NCBI GenBank assembly: GCA_026391315.1
Contig: JAPLDT010000095.1
Span: 1-63,153, forward strand
Direction: 5' to 3'
DNA length: 63,153 nt
From: Bacteroidia bacterium
GTDB lineage: Bacteria; Bacteroidota; Bacteroidia; Bacteroidales; Prolixibacteraceae
Shown here: piece after piece, positions 13,991-23,452 of the stretch
Layout: the number at the start of each line of letters is the position of its first letter
Numbering within the stretch: position 1 is the stretch's first letter
Made by a program: the position numbers and the translations under genes
Notes under the pieces: model-generated
Seen by the model: the letters and a program-made list of their open reading frames with translations, nothing else
What the model was told of the DNA's origin: nothing
Databases searched by the model: none

Positions 13991-16423
13991 TCACATTCCG
14001 CTATTCTCCGTCCTCTCAATCACCTCCCTTTGCAAATCCCCGTTCATATCATTGAAATAGTCGCTGTACCCAGCCATCCGGACCATCAGATCTTTGTAAT
14101 CCGACGGACAGGCTTGCGCGGCCAGCAGGGTGGCGGTATCCACGATGTTGAACTGCACATGGTGGCCGCCCATGGTGAAGTAGCTGCGGATAAGATGGCC
14201 AAGTTTCACCATGTCCTCCTCCTTCTTCAGCAGACTGGGGAGAAAGCGTTGGTTGAGCAGCGTTCCGCCCGATTTCACCTGGTCGAACTTGGTGAGCGAC
14301 TTCATCACCGCCGACGGACCATGGGTATCCGCGCCATGCGAAGGGGAGGTGCCGTCGGAGATCGATTTTCCCGCCAACCGGCCGTTGGGAGTGGCGCCCA
14401 TCACCTTGCCGAAATAGACATGGCAGGTGGTCGAGAGCATGTTCAGGTGGTACCGTCCGCCCGGCTTGATGTTGGGTTTCCCGTCGATGGCCCCCACCAG
14501 GTCGTCGTACACCCGCACCGCAATCGAATCGGCATAGTCGTCATCGTTCCCGAAGAAGGGGGTGCGGTTCATGATGGTCTGGCGCAATACCTCTTCCCCA
14601 TCGAAATTGTTCAGCACCGCCTTCAACACCTTATCCATCGGGAAGCGCTGCTCTTCGAAAACATGCTTCTTCAACGCTGCCAGGCTGTCGGTGGTGGTGC
14701 CCAGTCCGCAGCACTGGATGTAGCTGGTGTTGTAACGCGGTCCTCCGTCGTAGTAATCCTTGCCGCGCGCCACACAATCATCGATCACCACCGAAAGGAA
14801 GGGCGCCGGGGCATATTTGGCAAACATCCGGTCGATGTAATTGCTCACCCGCATCTTCAGGTCGACCACGTAGTTGAGCTGTTTCACGAAAGCCCCATAG
14901 AGCTCCTCATAATTTCTAAACGTGCGCGAATCTCCGGTATGCAACCCTACCGGGATTCCGGTAACCGGATTGATCCCATTATTGAGCGTTACCTCTAAAA
15001 TCTTGGGTACATTGAGGTAGCCGGTAAGCAGATAGGCCTCCTTGCCAAAGGCTCCCACCTCGATGCAGCCACTGCATCCCCCCTCGCGGGCATCCTGCAG
15101 CGATTTCCCCTGGCGCAGAAGCTCGGCCACATAAACGTCCGGATTGAAGACCGAAGGGTAGCCGTGACCCTGCCGGATCACCCTTGTGGCTGCCAGCAGA
15201 AACTTATCGGGCGTCTGGTTGCTGATATGCACCGAGAAGCCTGGTTGCAGAATGTGCAGCTCTTCAGCCACCTCCAGCAGAAGGTAGGAGAGTTCGCTCA
15301 CGCCATCGCTGCCATCGCTACTGACGCCTCCGATGTTGATGTTGGTAAAGTCATTGTAGGTACCGCTCTCACGGGCCGTGATCCCCAGCTTGGGCGGGGC
15401 CGGATGGTTGTTCACCTTGACTTCGCGCGTTAAAGTTCCATCCGCCAGTCCCGCTTCGTAAAACGGGGCAAGATGCTGGTCGAAGTGACCAGGGTTCATC
15501 GCGTCCCAGCCATTCAGCTCGGTGATGGTGCCCAGGTGCACGAACCAGTACATCTGGATCGCCTCCCACAGGTTGCGCGGGGCATTCGCCGGAACCCAGC
15601 GGCACACCTTCGCGATTTTCAGTAACTCAGCTTTTCTTTTCGGGTCGCTTTCGCTGGAAGCCTGATCTTCGGCCAGTGCCGCATGCCTTTCGGCAAATAG
15701 AATCACCGCGTCGCACGAGATCTCCATCGCCTTCCACTCCTCCAACTTGTCGGTGGCTTCGGGGTCGTTCAGGTAATCGATCGAAGCCAGGTTGGCCGCA
15801 ATCTCCCGCTTGAAATCGAGCATCCCTTTTTGGTAGATCTTTCCATCCAATGCGGTATGGCCCGGAGCACGCTGCTCCATAAATTCGGTAAACATGCCCG
15901 CTTCGTAGGCCAGTCGCCATGCCTCCGGCACATGACCGAAGATCCGCTCCCGCTGGGTCTTTCCCGCCCAGTAGGGAATCACCTCGCTGCGGTAGGTCTC
16001 GATATCCGCTTCGCTGATGGTGTAGCGCTGCAGTTCGCGGGTGTTGAGCACGTTCAGATCCTCCACGCTGTGGCAGGTGAGCTCCGGAAAGGTGGGCACG
16101 CATTTGGGCCGCGGACCTCTTTCGCCCACGATCAGCTCCCCCTCGCCCAGGTAGATCGCCTTCCGGGCGCAGTGATCGTAGAAATTGGCCGCCCGCAGCA
16201 CCGGGACCGACATTTTGCCGAAGTTCTCCTTGTAAAATGCCGTTTCGTGTAGTCCTCTTTCGATGGAGAGGGAGGGCTCCGTTTCGACACTCAGTTTCCG
16301 TAGCTGCTGGATCCGCCGGTTCATTCCCGGACCTTTGGAATGCTCCATTTCTGGGTAAAAATTCCCTTCCCTGGCCGCCGGCCGCTCGGGTGTGGGGGTA
16401 TGTTGGGTAATCTTTTCAAACAT
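13991..16423 (-). CDS. Glycyl radical enzyme, HypD/PFL2-like
   Basis: An 810-residue glycyl radical enzyme starting at the ATG at 16423 (MFEKITQHTP); the frame upstream is only repeat DNA. Thiyl Cys453 and the acid/base Glu455 lie in GGCSGCIEVGAFG, and the glycyl loop is VRMAGYSDYF with Gly785. The Cys-x-Glu motif excludes pyruvate formate-lyase and puts it among dehydratases, decarboxylases and lyases. The second half resembles, from memory, the trans-4-hydroxyproline dehydratase (HypD) group (for example YADSIAVRVYDD, TTCHVYFGKVMGATPNG), but no proC is adjacent and the substrate is not assigned. The cytoplasmic enzyme needs strict anaerobiosis. Its activase is downstream on the same strand. 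Confidence 0.85.
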   Translation of the reverse strand: MFEKITQHTPTPERPAAREGNFYPEMEHSKGPGMNRRIQQLRKLSVETEPSLSIERGLHETAFYKENFGKMSVPVLRAANFYDHCARKAIYLGEGELIVGERGPRPKCVPTFPELTCHSVEDLNVLNTRELQRYTISEADIETYRSEVIPYWAGKTQRERIFGHVPEAWRLAYEAGMFTEFMEQRAPGHTALDGKIYQKGMLDFKREIAANLASIDYLNDPEATDKLEEWKAMEISCDAVILFAERHAALAEDQASSESDPKRKAELLKIAKVCRWVPANAPRNLWEAIQMYWFVHLGTITELNGWDAMNPGHFDQHLAPFYEAGLADGTLTREVKVNNHPAPPKLGITARESGTYNDFTNINIGGVSSDGSDGVSELSYLLLEVAEELHILQPGFSVHISNQTPDKFLLAATRVIRQGHGYPSVFNPDVYVAELLRQGKSLQDAREGGCSGCIEVGAFGKEAYLLTGYLNVPKILEVTLNNGINPVTGIPVGLHTGDSRTFRNYEELYGAFVKQLNYVVDLKMRVSNYIDRMFAKYAPAPFLSVVIDDCVARGKDYYDGGPRYNTSYIQCCGLGTTTDSLAALKKHVFEEQRFPMDKVLKAVLNNFDGEEVLRQTIMNRTPFFGNDDDYADSIAVRVYDDLVGAIDGKPNIKPGGRYHLNMLSTTCHVYFGKVMGATPNGRLAGKSISDGTSPSHGADTHGPSAVMKSLTKFDQVKSGGTLLNQRFLPSLLKKEEDMVKLGHLIRSYFTMGGHHVQFNIVDTATLLAAQACPSDYKDLMVRMAGYSDYFNDMNGDLQREVIERTENSGM

Positions 16424-16440
16424 TTTGCGATCTTTTGGGT

Positions 16441-16620
16441 GATGGACTAGGAAGACGGGGAAGACTAGGACGAGTGGACGATTGGGAGGAAGGGAAGATG
16501 AGAAACGGGGAAACGGAGAGGGGGAGTTTGAACCCTGAACGATTGATCCCTGACCTTGCAGTTCCAATGCTAGGCTGCCTCGTCCTAGTCTTCCCCTTCG
16601 TCCCAGTCGTCCTAGTCCTC
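16441..16620. repeat. Inverted GAAGACTAGGACG repeats
   Basis: GGGGAAGACTAGGACGA (about 16456-16472) faces its reverse complement CGTCCTAGTCTTCCCC (about 16577-16592), embedded in purine-rich or pyrimidine-rich text. Related runs lie at 4672-4760 and 30130-30235. The stretch 16621-16823 shows nothing recognisable. Confidence 0.6.
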
Positions 16621-16823
16621 CACTCCTTCTGGCACGGGGGCCACCGGGTTAATGATAAAACATCAGGCAGCTAAAGAGGCGCCGGTAGGTTTTGACGAGA
16701 GTGGTGCTGTATGTTGCTGTTTCCATGGGGTTAACGGCAAGATGATTTTTATTAAGGGCAAAAATAAGGATAAAAAGAATTGAATGAGCGATTAATGAAT
16801 TCTGGTAGCAACAATTTTTAAAT

Positions 16824-17654
16824 CTACTCCAGTTTCTTATTCCCTTTAACAGGAGGTAAAAAATTCTCTCCTGTTACCACCTTTTTGCCGGTTTTCTGTT
16901 CGAGCGCCAATCGGGCATCCTTTGCTATTTTGCCCCCTTTCTTTCCGGCTTTTGCATTTTCAATCAAACCTTGTGCTTCGTCAGTTTCGGCTATTTGACG
17001 GGTTGAGAGTTCGGCCAGTGCGGTAAAGATCAATTCTGCCTCTGTCATGTGGTCGCGTAGATTTTGGGATTTCAAACCTTTCAGGCTTTTGTGCCCCTTC
17101 ACTGTTAGCCCGGTCCATTCCTGATGGATAATATTGGTTAGCATGGCAAACTCATCCGACTTTTCAACGCCGCTCTCCTTCCAGTAATCGGTGAGCTTGT
17201 TGCGGGTTTCCTGGCCAGTCATCCGTTGCTGGATCCACTTTTCGCTGCGCCCAAGTTTCTGCCAGTTTTCCCGGGCCCTTTCAATGCTTTGCTCCGGATC
17301 AGCAATCTCCTTCATTCGTTCGTAACCCACCTTGGCTAGCCATTGCTTGAAGGGCTCTGCTTTGGGCGAGGGTATGGATTGAATAATCCGCAAAAGTGTT
17401 TCCGCATCAGCAACATCGGTTTCCCTCATTTTACCATCTTCAGCCTGCATTTTCAACTGTCCCAATTTTTGGGACAGTTCACTTCCTTCTGATTGAAGCT
17501 TTGACTTTAATGCATTCCAATACTTGCGGGGTCTTGGGCTTTCACTTAGTATTTCAACAACATCAATCACGGAAAAATACCATTTTTCTGTCTTTTCATC
17601 CCAGTGACTTCTAACTTTCTTCTCCTCAAATAACTTAATGTTGTCCATATTCAT
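16824..17654 (-). CDS. Bro-N domain protein, phage-antirepressor-like (copy 1)
   Basis: A 276-residue protein with an N-terminal Bro-N-type domain (HWDEKTEKWYFSVIDVVEIL, about 17-36; TDVADAETLLRIIQSIPSPK, about 79-98) and a helical, charged C-terminal half. Members are thought to be DNA-binding regulators from phages and mobile elements. Start is Met1 (17654) or Met3 (17648). The segment between Glu and LKM that varies between family members reads LSQKLGQ and is encoded by a 25-bp palindrome. A second, upstream palindrome lies 20 bp before the start. The paralogue at 28852-29694 marks the other end of the same-strand island, so the two may be remnants of an integrated element or regulators of the defence genes between them. 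Confidence 0.75.
   Translation of the reverse strand: MNMDNIKLFEEKKVRSHWDEKTEKWYFSVIDVVEILSESPRPRKYWNALKSKLQSEGSELSQKLGQLKMQAEDGKMRETDVADAETLLRIIQSIPSPKAEPFKQWLAKVGYERMKEIADPEQSIERARENWQKLGRSEKWIQQRMTGQETRNKLTDYWKESGVEKSDEFAMLTNIIHQEWTGLTVKGHKSLKGLKSQNLRDHMTEAELIFTALAELSTRQIAETDEAQGLIENAKAGKKGGKIAKDARLALEQKTGKKVVTGENFLPPVKGNKKLE
17455..17479. other. 25-bp palindrome inside Bro-N gene 1
   Basis: AACTGTCCCAA (17455-17465), 3-nt loop, TTGGGACAGTT (17469-17479); the arms are perfect over 11 bp. It encodes exactly the variable LSQKLGQ segment. The other Bro-N gene has a different palindrome of equal total length at the homologous codons. Confidence 0.9.
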
Positions 17655-17674
17655 TTTTCTTGTAGGGACAATTT

Positions 17675-17689
17675 GTCCCCGGGTAGAAG
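17675..17689. promoter_or_regulatory. GGGACAA/TTGTCCC palindrome upstream of Bro-N gene 1
   Basis: 7-bp perfect arms around one base, 20 bp upstream of the start codon, a typical operator position. Its half-site GGGACA also forms the core of the palindrome inside the gene (17455-17479), with the two half-sites in the opposite order. Autoregulation is inferred. Confidence 0.4.
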
Positions 17690-17819
17690 TTTAATTCTTC
17701 TTGCGATTTTCTGACCCCTATTCAATCCTGATTTGATTGTACTCTTTTTCAGTTAAGGTAAAATCCGGGTCAACTAATTTAACACCTTTACAGGGAAGTG
17801 TTTAATAACAAAAAACACA

Positions 17820-19679
17820 TTAAAAAACCATTATTGCAGACAATTTTTTGCGGCTATTAACCTTAATATTCTGACACAAAACTGGATAATCACTTGGATA
17901 ATCGTATCCTCGTTCATGAAGAATTGTTTTAATTGCCTCATCTACAGTGGTAATAATAATATTTGAGTTCTGTGTTTTTAGGCTGCAATTTGAAACAGAT
18001 AGTTTCGGACTTGATTGGTCGCAACTAACTAAATAGAGGTTCTCAAGCAAAGTTATTTCATAAAGGTGCAAGGTTTTTGATGCATCTCCTTTGGTGAAAA
18101 GGCTTACCTTCAGTGGAGGTTTATCAACACTCAAAATAAGCTTTGATTTAATTTTTTGAAATTCTGAAACAAGCCTTATTCCATCTTCAATCTCTTTTTT
18201 ATAATGTGGAGCATTTAAATCATCGTGTGATAAAGAGTTCAAAATAATCTTTGTATAGGTTTCAAACTGAGCAAATGCCGTAAAATCCAGATTATTTAAA
18301 GACGAATAGACTTTAAATTTATCGAACAACTGTCCAAGACCGGTAATTGTCAACAATTCTCCAGAAGCTTGATTTTCTGTCATTTGTAGATTTTTCGGCA
18401 AAATTCGCTTTATTTCATTTTCGCATACTTTTCTCAAATAATTTGCGGACGCAGGATAATCTTTCTTCTCGTAATATAATTTAGCCTTTTCAAAATAGCC
18501 TAGCGAAGGGTCAATAATAATTGGGATTTCAAATGACTTACTGCCATTTAAATAACTGCCAGAATAAAGTTCTATATTCCTAAAAGTTAAATTAGATTGA
18601 GCAAACCATCTTTTGGCAACTTCAAACCATTGGCGATCATAAGTTGTAATGAATATTTGAAAATTTCTGAAGTCATTTTCCAAAATTGCTAAAAGTGGTA
18701 ATCGATTTGAAGTGTCTAGACCAATAAAAATATCATCTAGAAAGAGAAAATAAATATTTTGATCAGCGACTCGTTCACTACTAATTTTGAGTGCAGCAAG
18801 GTAAACAGTTAACGCTAAGGCAGATAATCGAGCTTCATTAAGAAATGATTGATATACTTTACCTTTTAAGGTTTTGCCGTTAAACTTAAGGCCTAAGTAT
18901 AGATTCTTATCCAGGTGCAAACCAGATTTTTTCTCTTTTAATATTAAATACTTACCCTTACTTTTTAGAGTAATATTTAGTTTGAAATTAAAGTACTTCT
19001 CAAGATAAAAATTCACTTTTATTAAAACAGGTAATACAAGATTGGTAAGATCGTTATTGATCACATCAATTTTATCTTCGATGCTAGTCTTTAATGTAGA
19101 GCGAATATCATCCTTTCGATCTTGGTTTGAACTTCTACTTGTTAATTGCTTAAAATCTTTGGCAAATGATTTTACTGAACTTTCAATATCTTCAATTTGT
19201 CTGCCAATTTCAGTATTACTCACTTCATCTGTTAGAAACTTTAATAACTTGTTAATGAATAGATTGAAAAGATTTGGATTGTCTGTTTTGTTGGATATAT
19301 CCAAAAAATAGGTATTTAAAACATCACGATATGTGAGAAATGCCCTTGTAATATTTTTAAATAACGGTTGATTAAGGGCTGTTGAGTTTAATCTTGCAAA
19401 TTCATATTCACTTTTATCAGTAAACTTTATTTTAACCGAAGAATCAGGTAATCCTGGGACTCCTTCTGTGTAAATATTACTTTCAATTGGGACAGACATA
19501 TCTGCCGAAAGAAAAAAATCTTCCAGGGCTTTAAAAAGTGAACTTTTACCGCTTCCGTTTTCGCCATAAATAAGCAGGTTTTCCCCCTTGTTTAAGCTGA
19601 TTTGATATTTATTCTCCTTATTCTCTTCATTATAAAAAGCGCGATAATTACATACTGAAATTTGGGTGATCCGTTCCAT
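17820..19679 (-). CDS. AAA ATPase of the methylase-helicase operon (SMC/RecF-like)
   Basis: A 619-residue cytoplasmic ATPase. Walker A is YGENGSGKSSL (about 38-48), following the N-terminal strand CNYRAFYN seen in RecF/OLD/SMC-like proteins. A helical middle (about 110-260) is followed by the signature-like region and Walker B FLFLDDIFIGLD (about 308-320). The C-terminal 300 residues are not recognised and could bind a partner or carry the effector activity. Its ATG overlaps the methylase stop codon (ATGA at 19679-19681), so the two are translationally coupled. It is third in the helicase-methylase-ATPase operon. The role in the system is unknown; coupling with a methylase points to defence. 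Confidence 0.75.
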   Translation of the reverse strand: MERITQISVCNYRAFYNEENKENKYQISLNKGENLLIYGENGSGKSSLFKALEDFFLSADMSVPIESNIYTEGVPGLPDSSVKIKFTDKSEYEFARLNSTALNQPLFKNITRAFLTYRDVLNTYFLDISNKTDNPNLFNLFINKLLKFLTDEVSNTEIGRQIEDIESSVKSFAKDFKQLTSRSSNQDRKDDIRSTLKTSIEDKIDVINNDLTNLVLPVLIKVNFYLEKYFNFKLNITLKSKGKYLILKEKKSGLHLDKNLYLGLKFNGKTLKGKVYQSFLNEARLSALALTVYLAALKISSERVADQNIYFLFLDDIFIGLDTSNRLPLLAILENDFRNFQIFITTYDRQWFEVAKRWFAQSNLTFRNIELYSGSYLNGSKSFEIPIIIDPSLGYFEKAKLYYEKKDYPASANYLRKVCENEIKRILPKNLQMTENQASGELLTITGLGQLFDKFKVYSSLNNLDFTAFAQFETYTKIILNSLSHDDLNAPHYKKEIEDGIRLVSEFQKIKSKLILSVDKPPLKVSLFTKGDASKTLHLYEITLLENLYLVSCDQSSPKLSVSNCSLKTQNSNIIITTVDEAIKTILHERGYDYPSDYPVLCQNIKVNSRKKLSAIMVF

Positions 19680-22600
19680 CAGTTTTTTCGGTTTAAGGTT
19701 TCTTCTATAGTTTTAAATGGTTCATGGTTCTTTAGTAATGAAACAGCATTGCGAATAGGATGATTTGGATTATTAAACTCGGTATATGTTTTCCGGATTA
19801 AATCAAGAGTAATTGAATCTTCAGATTCGGGCAGATATTGTAAGTATTTGATTATTTCAAAACCTGCAATATTAATTTCCTCCTTAAAGAATAATTCAGC
19901 AACAGCAACATCAATAACATGCTCAAAGAAAAATGGCATAATCTTATCCGTGCTGTCTGTCAATCGTTGGTTTTTAAGGAACAATATAAAATTGACCAAT
20001 ACAATAAAAGGTTTCTGTTCTGTTAATGAAATTTCCGGCACAGGTATCTGCTCAACATACTGTTTGGTGTAACGCATACGTCCACCGGCAATCCGGGCAG
20101 TTTTTTGTGAAAAATAAAAGTCGGCAACTTTAGAGTTTAGAACTGCCAGAAGATATTTTAGGCTAACTTGATCACAATCGCAGGTAAGAAAATAGGCAGA
20201 ATTGGTAAGGTACATACCTCTATCATCATAGGCATAGTTTGCACGGTCGGAAATTTCAATCCATACTATCTTGGGCTTTTCAAATTCTAATAAAAACGCA
20301 CAATTTCTCAGGTTTGTCCAATGTCCCCCCTTATCGAGCCTTTCTTCAAGCTGTGATTGCCATTGCTGCAAATGCTCATAAACTTTGGGATAATCCTTAA
20401 TCACATCAATACTTTGCAACCCAACTTCGCGTACTCCATTGTGGGTATTAAGGATATACCAGTTTTCAAAATCATAACCATAGCGCTTTATATCTTTCCC
20501 TCTTAATAATGGTTTAATAATTTCTGCATTTTTGGGATCCTGATTTATTAAATCAATTTTTGTTGGCAATTCTATATGAAATGCATCATTTAAGCCGGAA
20601 GTTATACCTCTATTAAAAATAATCTTACCCCATTTAAATAATGGTTTTCCAATTTTTTCAATTTGCTCATTAATATCCTTTGATTTTGTGATTGCCCAAG
20701 TGTTTTCAGTAAGCTTAGCAATCCTCTGATTGTTAGCTTCAATAAATGCGGTTAGGTTGCCATGTTCAACATTATAATCAGTAGGAATGAGACATGCCAA
20801 AAGATTACTCTGGTTAATATTTTTTTCAAACAAAAGAATATTAACGAATACAGTTGCTCCTTCGAATATTTTGACCTGGCCAAAATCAATTAGCTGAAGT
20901 GGGTTTGTTTCTTTGGTAAGGAACCGGCGAAGCGATTTACCGTAAGATGCCTGCATCCATTGCCGTGAAGTGATATAAGAAAGGATACCATTTGTTTTAA
21001 GTAATTGTTGACCACGTTCGTAAAAAAGAGCATAAATATCGCCTGTATTTTCGAATGAATTGTATTTGATTCTTTGGAGCTGATTTTTAGCTTCTGGGTT
21101 TAAACGCTGAATAGAAATATATGGAGGATTCCCAATTACAATATCAAAGCCATCTTTAACATGTGGAAAAAAATACTTAGTCTCAAAGAAGGCAACAGAT
21201 TCATTTTTAAACATATTCTCAAATGTGTCCCAATGATCAAGATCTTCTTGAAACTGTTGAAGTTGGTAATTCATTATCTTCAACTTAGCACCAGTTGCTG
21301 AATTCTTTTCACGCTTAATTTTATCAACCCATTGATTAATAACCTTATGATTGGCATTCAGTATTTCGTTCGTGCAAATTTTGATTCTATTTTTAAGTTT
21401 TGGTTTTTCTTGTATTGAAGCATAAAAATATTCCGTTGTGAATTTGTCAAATTGCTCTAATGCATCATTAGCATAAGCATCAATCGCATCATTTTTTGGA
21501 GCCGTTATTAGAGTATTTGCGGCTACAATTTTAAAATCCATGTTTGGTAATGATTTTATACCGCGATTAACTTCGTTTGGTATTACATCTTGCTCACATA
21601 ATAACGAAATAAAAAAACGCAATTTCGCAATCTGTACTGCAATTGGCTGTATATCTATACCATATATGCAGTTTTCAATCAGGTAAAGTTTCCGCCCATA
21701 ATCTTGAGCATCAGTTGAAAAATTGTCTGCAATCTCCTTTAATTGCGAAGCAAAGTGATTTGCATCTCCGTTTTCCATAACCGATTTTAATTTGGCCTGT
21801 GCGCGTTGCATCTGCAATTGTTTCCATTGGAGATTATCTTGATCCAATTTCTGTAACACATGCACCAATTGCTGCAGTATACCCATAGGAAAAGCTCCGG
21901 ACCCGCAAGCAGGATCAAGAACTTTTATGCTGTCAATGGCTTGAACTAATATTTTCGTTTCACTTTCATCAAAAGGATTATCAGTCCTGGAGTAGGAAAG
22001 CAATTCACGGAGCTTTGTTTCATTATTTTTTGCATCTGTTTCTTTTTCACTAATATTTGATAACTTTTGATTTAGACAAGCAATTAAGGACTCATCAATC
22101 ATATAATTCACAATCTCCCGGGGTGTATAGAAAGAACCCGTTTGTTTACGGGCAGTTGTTTTAGTTTCGGGATTGTAGCTTGCCAATAAGTTTTCAAATA
22201 CTCTTCCCAACATTTCTGGATCAAGTGCAATTTGAATATCCAGCGGAGTATTTTCTTCGACAGTGAAATTGTAGCTATGCAAAATATCAATAATACCCTT
22301 CACTTTAAGATGCTTCTGCTTTTCGTCATCATATAATTCGCTCAGGTCTACATCTTTGGCGCCAACGAAGAAGAGTTCATCTGGGACTGCAAGCAAAGTT
22401 TCATTCGATTGGAGATTTGTAAAACAGTCAATAAAAATATCTGTTGGATCACCCTTGGCAGTTCTTTTATCTAAATTTTCAAACAAACCACCATTTAAGA
22501 ATGGAATGTCACGGGTCAATTCAAGGAATAATTCTTTATTCTTAAAATATCTTTGATACCGGTAATAATCCTGTTTGCCGGTTTGGCGATGAACAAAACT

Positions 22601-23452
22601 ACGGTTATCATCTTTTAAAGGAGTATTTAGAGTAGCAAAAAATAAATTTTGTAGGATTGCTTTATAGTAAGTAGAGCCTGTTGAGTCAGAGTAGTTTAGT
22701 AATTTATCAATCGCTTCTTTATCAAATAACTCATTTGATATCAGTCCTTTTTGTTTCATAAACCAAACGAAAATAAGCCTCGTAATTAGCCTGATAAGAC
22801 TTGTGGCATTATTTATTTCATCTGAACTTTCTGATACTGCTGGAAAATTAACTTTGGTCAATGCCCAGAAATACCAGTTACTTAACTCATGGTAGAAATC
22901 TTTGGTAAGCGTATCCACAGAAAAAGCTTTTTCAATTTCTTTAATTGAAATGTGCGTATCAAAAATGTCTGTATTTGTTTTAAGGCTCGCAAAACGCTCT
23001 GCGGCGGTTCTGCAAAACTGATTTTTACCTAGAATATAGGTATAACGTTTGGGATCAGTTTGGCGGAGCTCGCGCTTGCCAGTCTCTTTATCGATAGTAG
23101 TGAGTTCGCTTACATATGTAAAACGCCAGGTATCACCTTGATTGAATACAATTAGCGCAGCATCTGCATCTTTTGTATAAACGTTACGCATAAGGTTCCG
23201 GAGACCGACTTTGTTCCGTTCAAGTCGTTTATTTGTGGAAATATTTACTTCATATAATCCGACCAATAATCCTTCGGAAGTTTCAAAGAAACCAAGTTCA
23301 AATGCAGTTGCACCAAAGATATTTTCCGTAAGATCAACTTTATTAGGTATTATATGAAGATCCTTAATATGAAAAATTTCTTGTAAGGCATTTTTCCAAT
23401 CGGAGGAAATGTACTCTTTCTCAAATATTTTTTTAAGTTCGGCTATATTCAT
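19679..23452 (-). CDS. Eco57I/PglX-like N6-adenine DNA methylase
   Basis: A 1257-residue DNA methyltransferase. AdoMet motif I is LDPACGSGAFPMGIL (about 510-524) and the catalytic motif IV is IGNPPYISIQ (about 771-780), typical of N6-adenine methylases. A TaqI_C-like target-recognition region follows (NTHNGVREVG, FEKPKIVWIEISDRANYAYDD, abbreviated to PKIVWIEIS). The ~480 residues before motif I may be a nuclease-like or recognition domain of the type IIG or BREX/DISARM sort; I see no certain PD-(D/E)XK triad. It starts one base after the helicase stop and overlaps the ATPase start. Its job is probably to mark self DNA, while the helicase/PLD partner acts on unmarked DNA (inference). Confidence 0.85.
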   Translation of the reverse strand: MNIAELKKIFEKEYISSDWKNALQEIFHIKDLHIIPNKVDLTENIFGATAFELGFFETSEGLLVGLYEVNISTNKRLERNKVGLRNLMRNVYTKDADAALIVFNQGDTWRFTYVSELTTIDKETGKRELRQTDPKRYTYILGKNQFCRTAAERFASLKTNTDIFDTHISIKEIEKAFSVDTLTKDFYHELSNWYFWALTKVNFPAVSESSDEINNATSLIRLITRLIFVWFMKQKGLISNELFDKEAIDKLLNYSDSTGSTYYKAILQNLFFATLNTPLKDDNRSFVHRQTGKQDYYRYQRYFKNKELFLELTRDIPFLNGGLFENLDKRTAKGDPTDIFIDCFTNLQSNETLLAVPDELFFVGAKDVDLSELYDDEKQKHLKVKGIIDILHSYNFTVEENTPLDIQIALDPEMLGRVFENLLASYNPETKTTARKQTGSFYTPREIVNYMIDESLIACLNQKLSNISEKETDAKNNETKLRELLSYSRTDNPFDESETKILVQAIDSIKVLDPACGSGAFPMGILQQLVHVLQKLDQDNLQWKQLQMQRAQAKLKSVMENGDANHFASQLKEIADNFSTDAQDYGRKLYLIENCIYGIDIQPIAVQIAKLRFFISLLCEQDVIPNEVNRGIKSLPNMDFKIVAANTLITAPKNDAIDAYANDALEQFDKFTTEYFYASIQEKPKLKNRIKICTNEILNANHKVINQWVDKIKREKNSATGAKLKIMNYQLQQFQEDLDHWDTFENMFKNESVAFFETKYFFPHVKDGFDIVIGNPPYISIQRLNPEAKNQLQRIKYNSFENTGDIYALFYERGQQLLKTNGILSYITSRQWMQASYGKSLRRFLTKETNPLQLIDFGQVKIFEGATVFVNILLFEKNINQSNLLACLIPTDYNVEHGNLTAFIEANNQRIAKLTENTWAITKSKDINEQIEKIGKPLFKWGKIIFNRGITSGLNDAFHIELPTKIDLINQDPKNAEIIKPLLRGKDIKRYGYDFENWYILNTHNGVREVGLQSIDVIKDYPKVYEHLQQWQSQLEERLDKGGHWTNLRNCAFLLEFEKPKIVWIEISDRANYAYDDRGMYLTNSAYFLTCDCDQVSLKYLLAVLNSKVADFYFSQKTARIAGGRMRYTKQYVEQIPVPEISLTEQKPFIVLVNFILFLKNQRLTDSTDKIMPFFFEHVIDVAVAELFFKEEINIAGFEIIKYLQYLPESEDSITLDLIRKTYTEFNNPNHPIRNAVSLLKNHEPFKTIEETLNRKN

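Noticed and set aside
13715-14998. 427-codon plus-strand ORF over the glycyl radical gene
   Set aside because: It is antisense to a conserved enzyme with intact catalytic motifs and begins in repeat DNA; composition is that of a shadow frame.
16424-16567. N-terminal extension of the glycyl radical enzyme to 16567
   Set aside because: The added residues come from the purine-rich inverted repeat; the family N-terminus starts at 16423.
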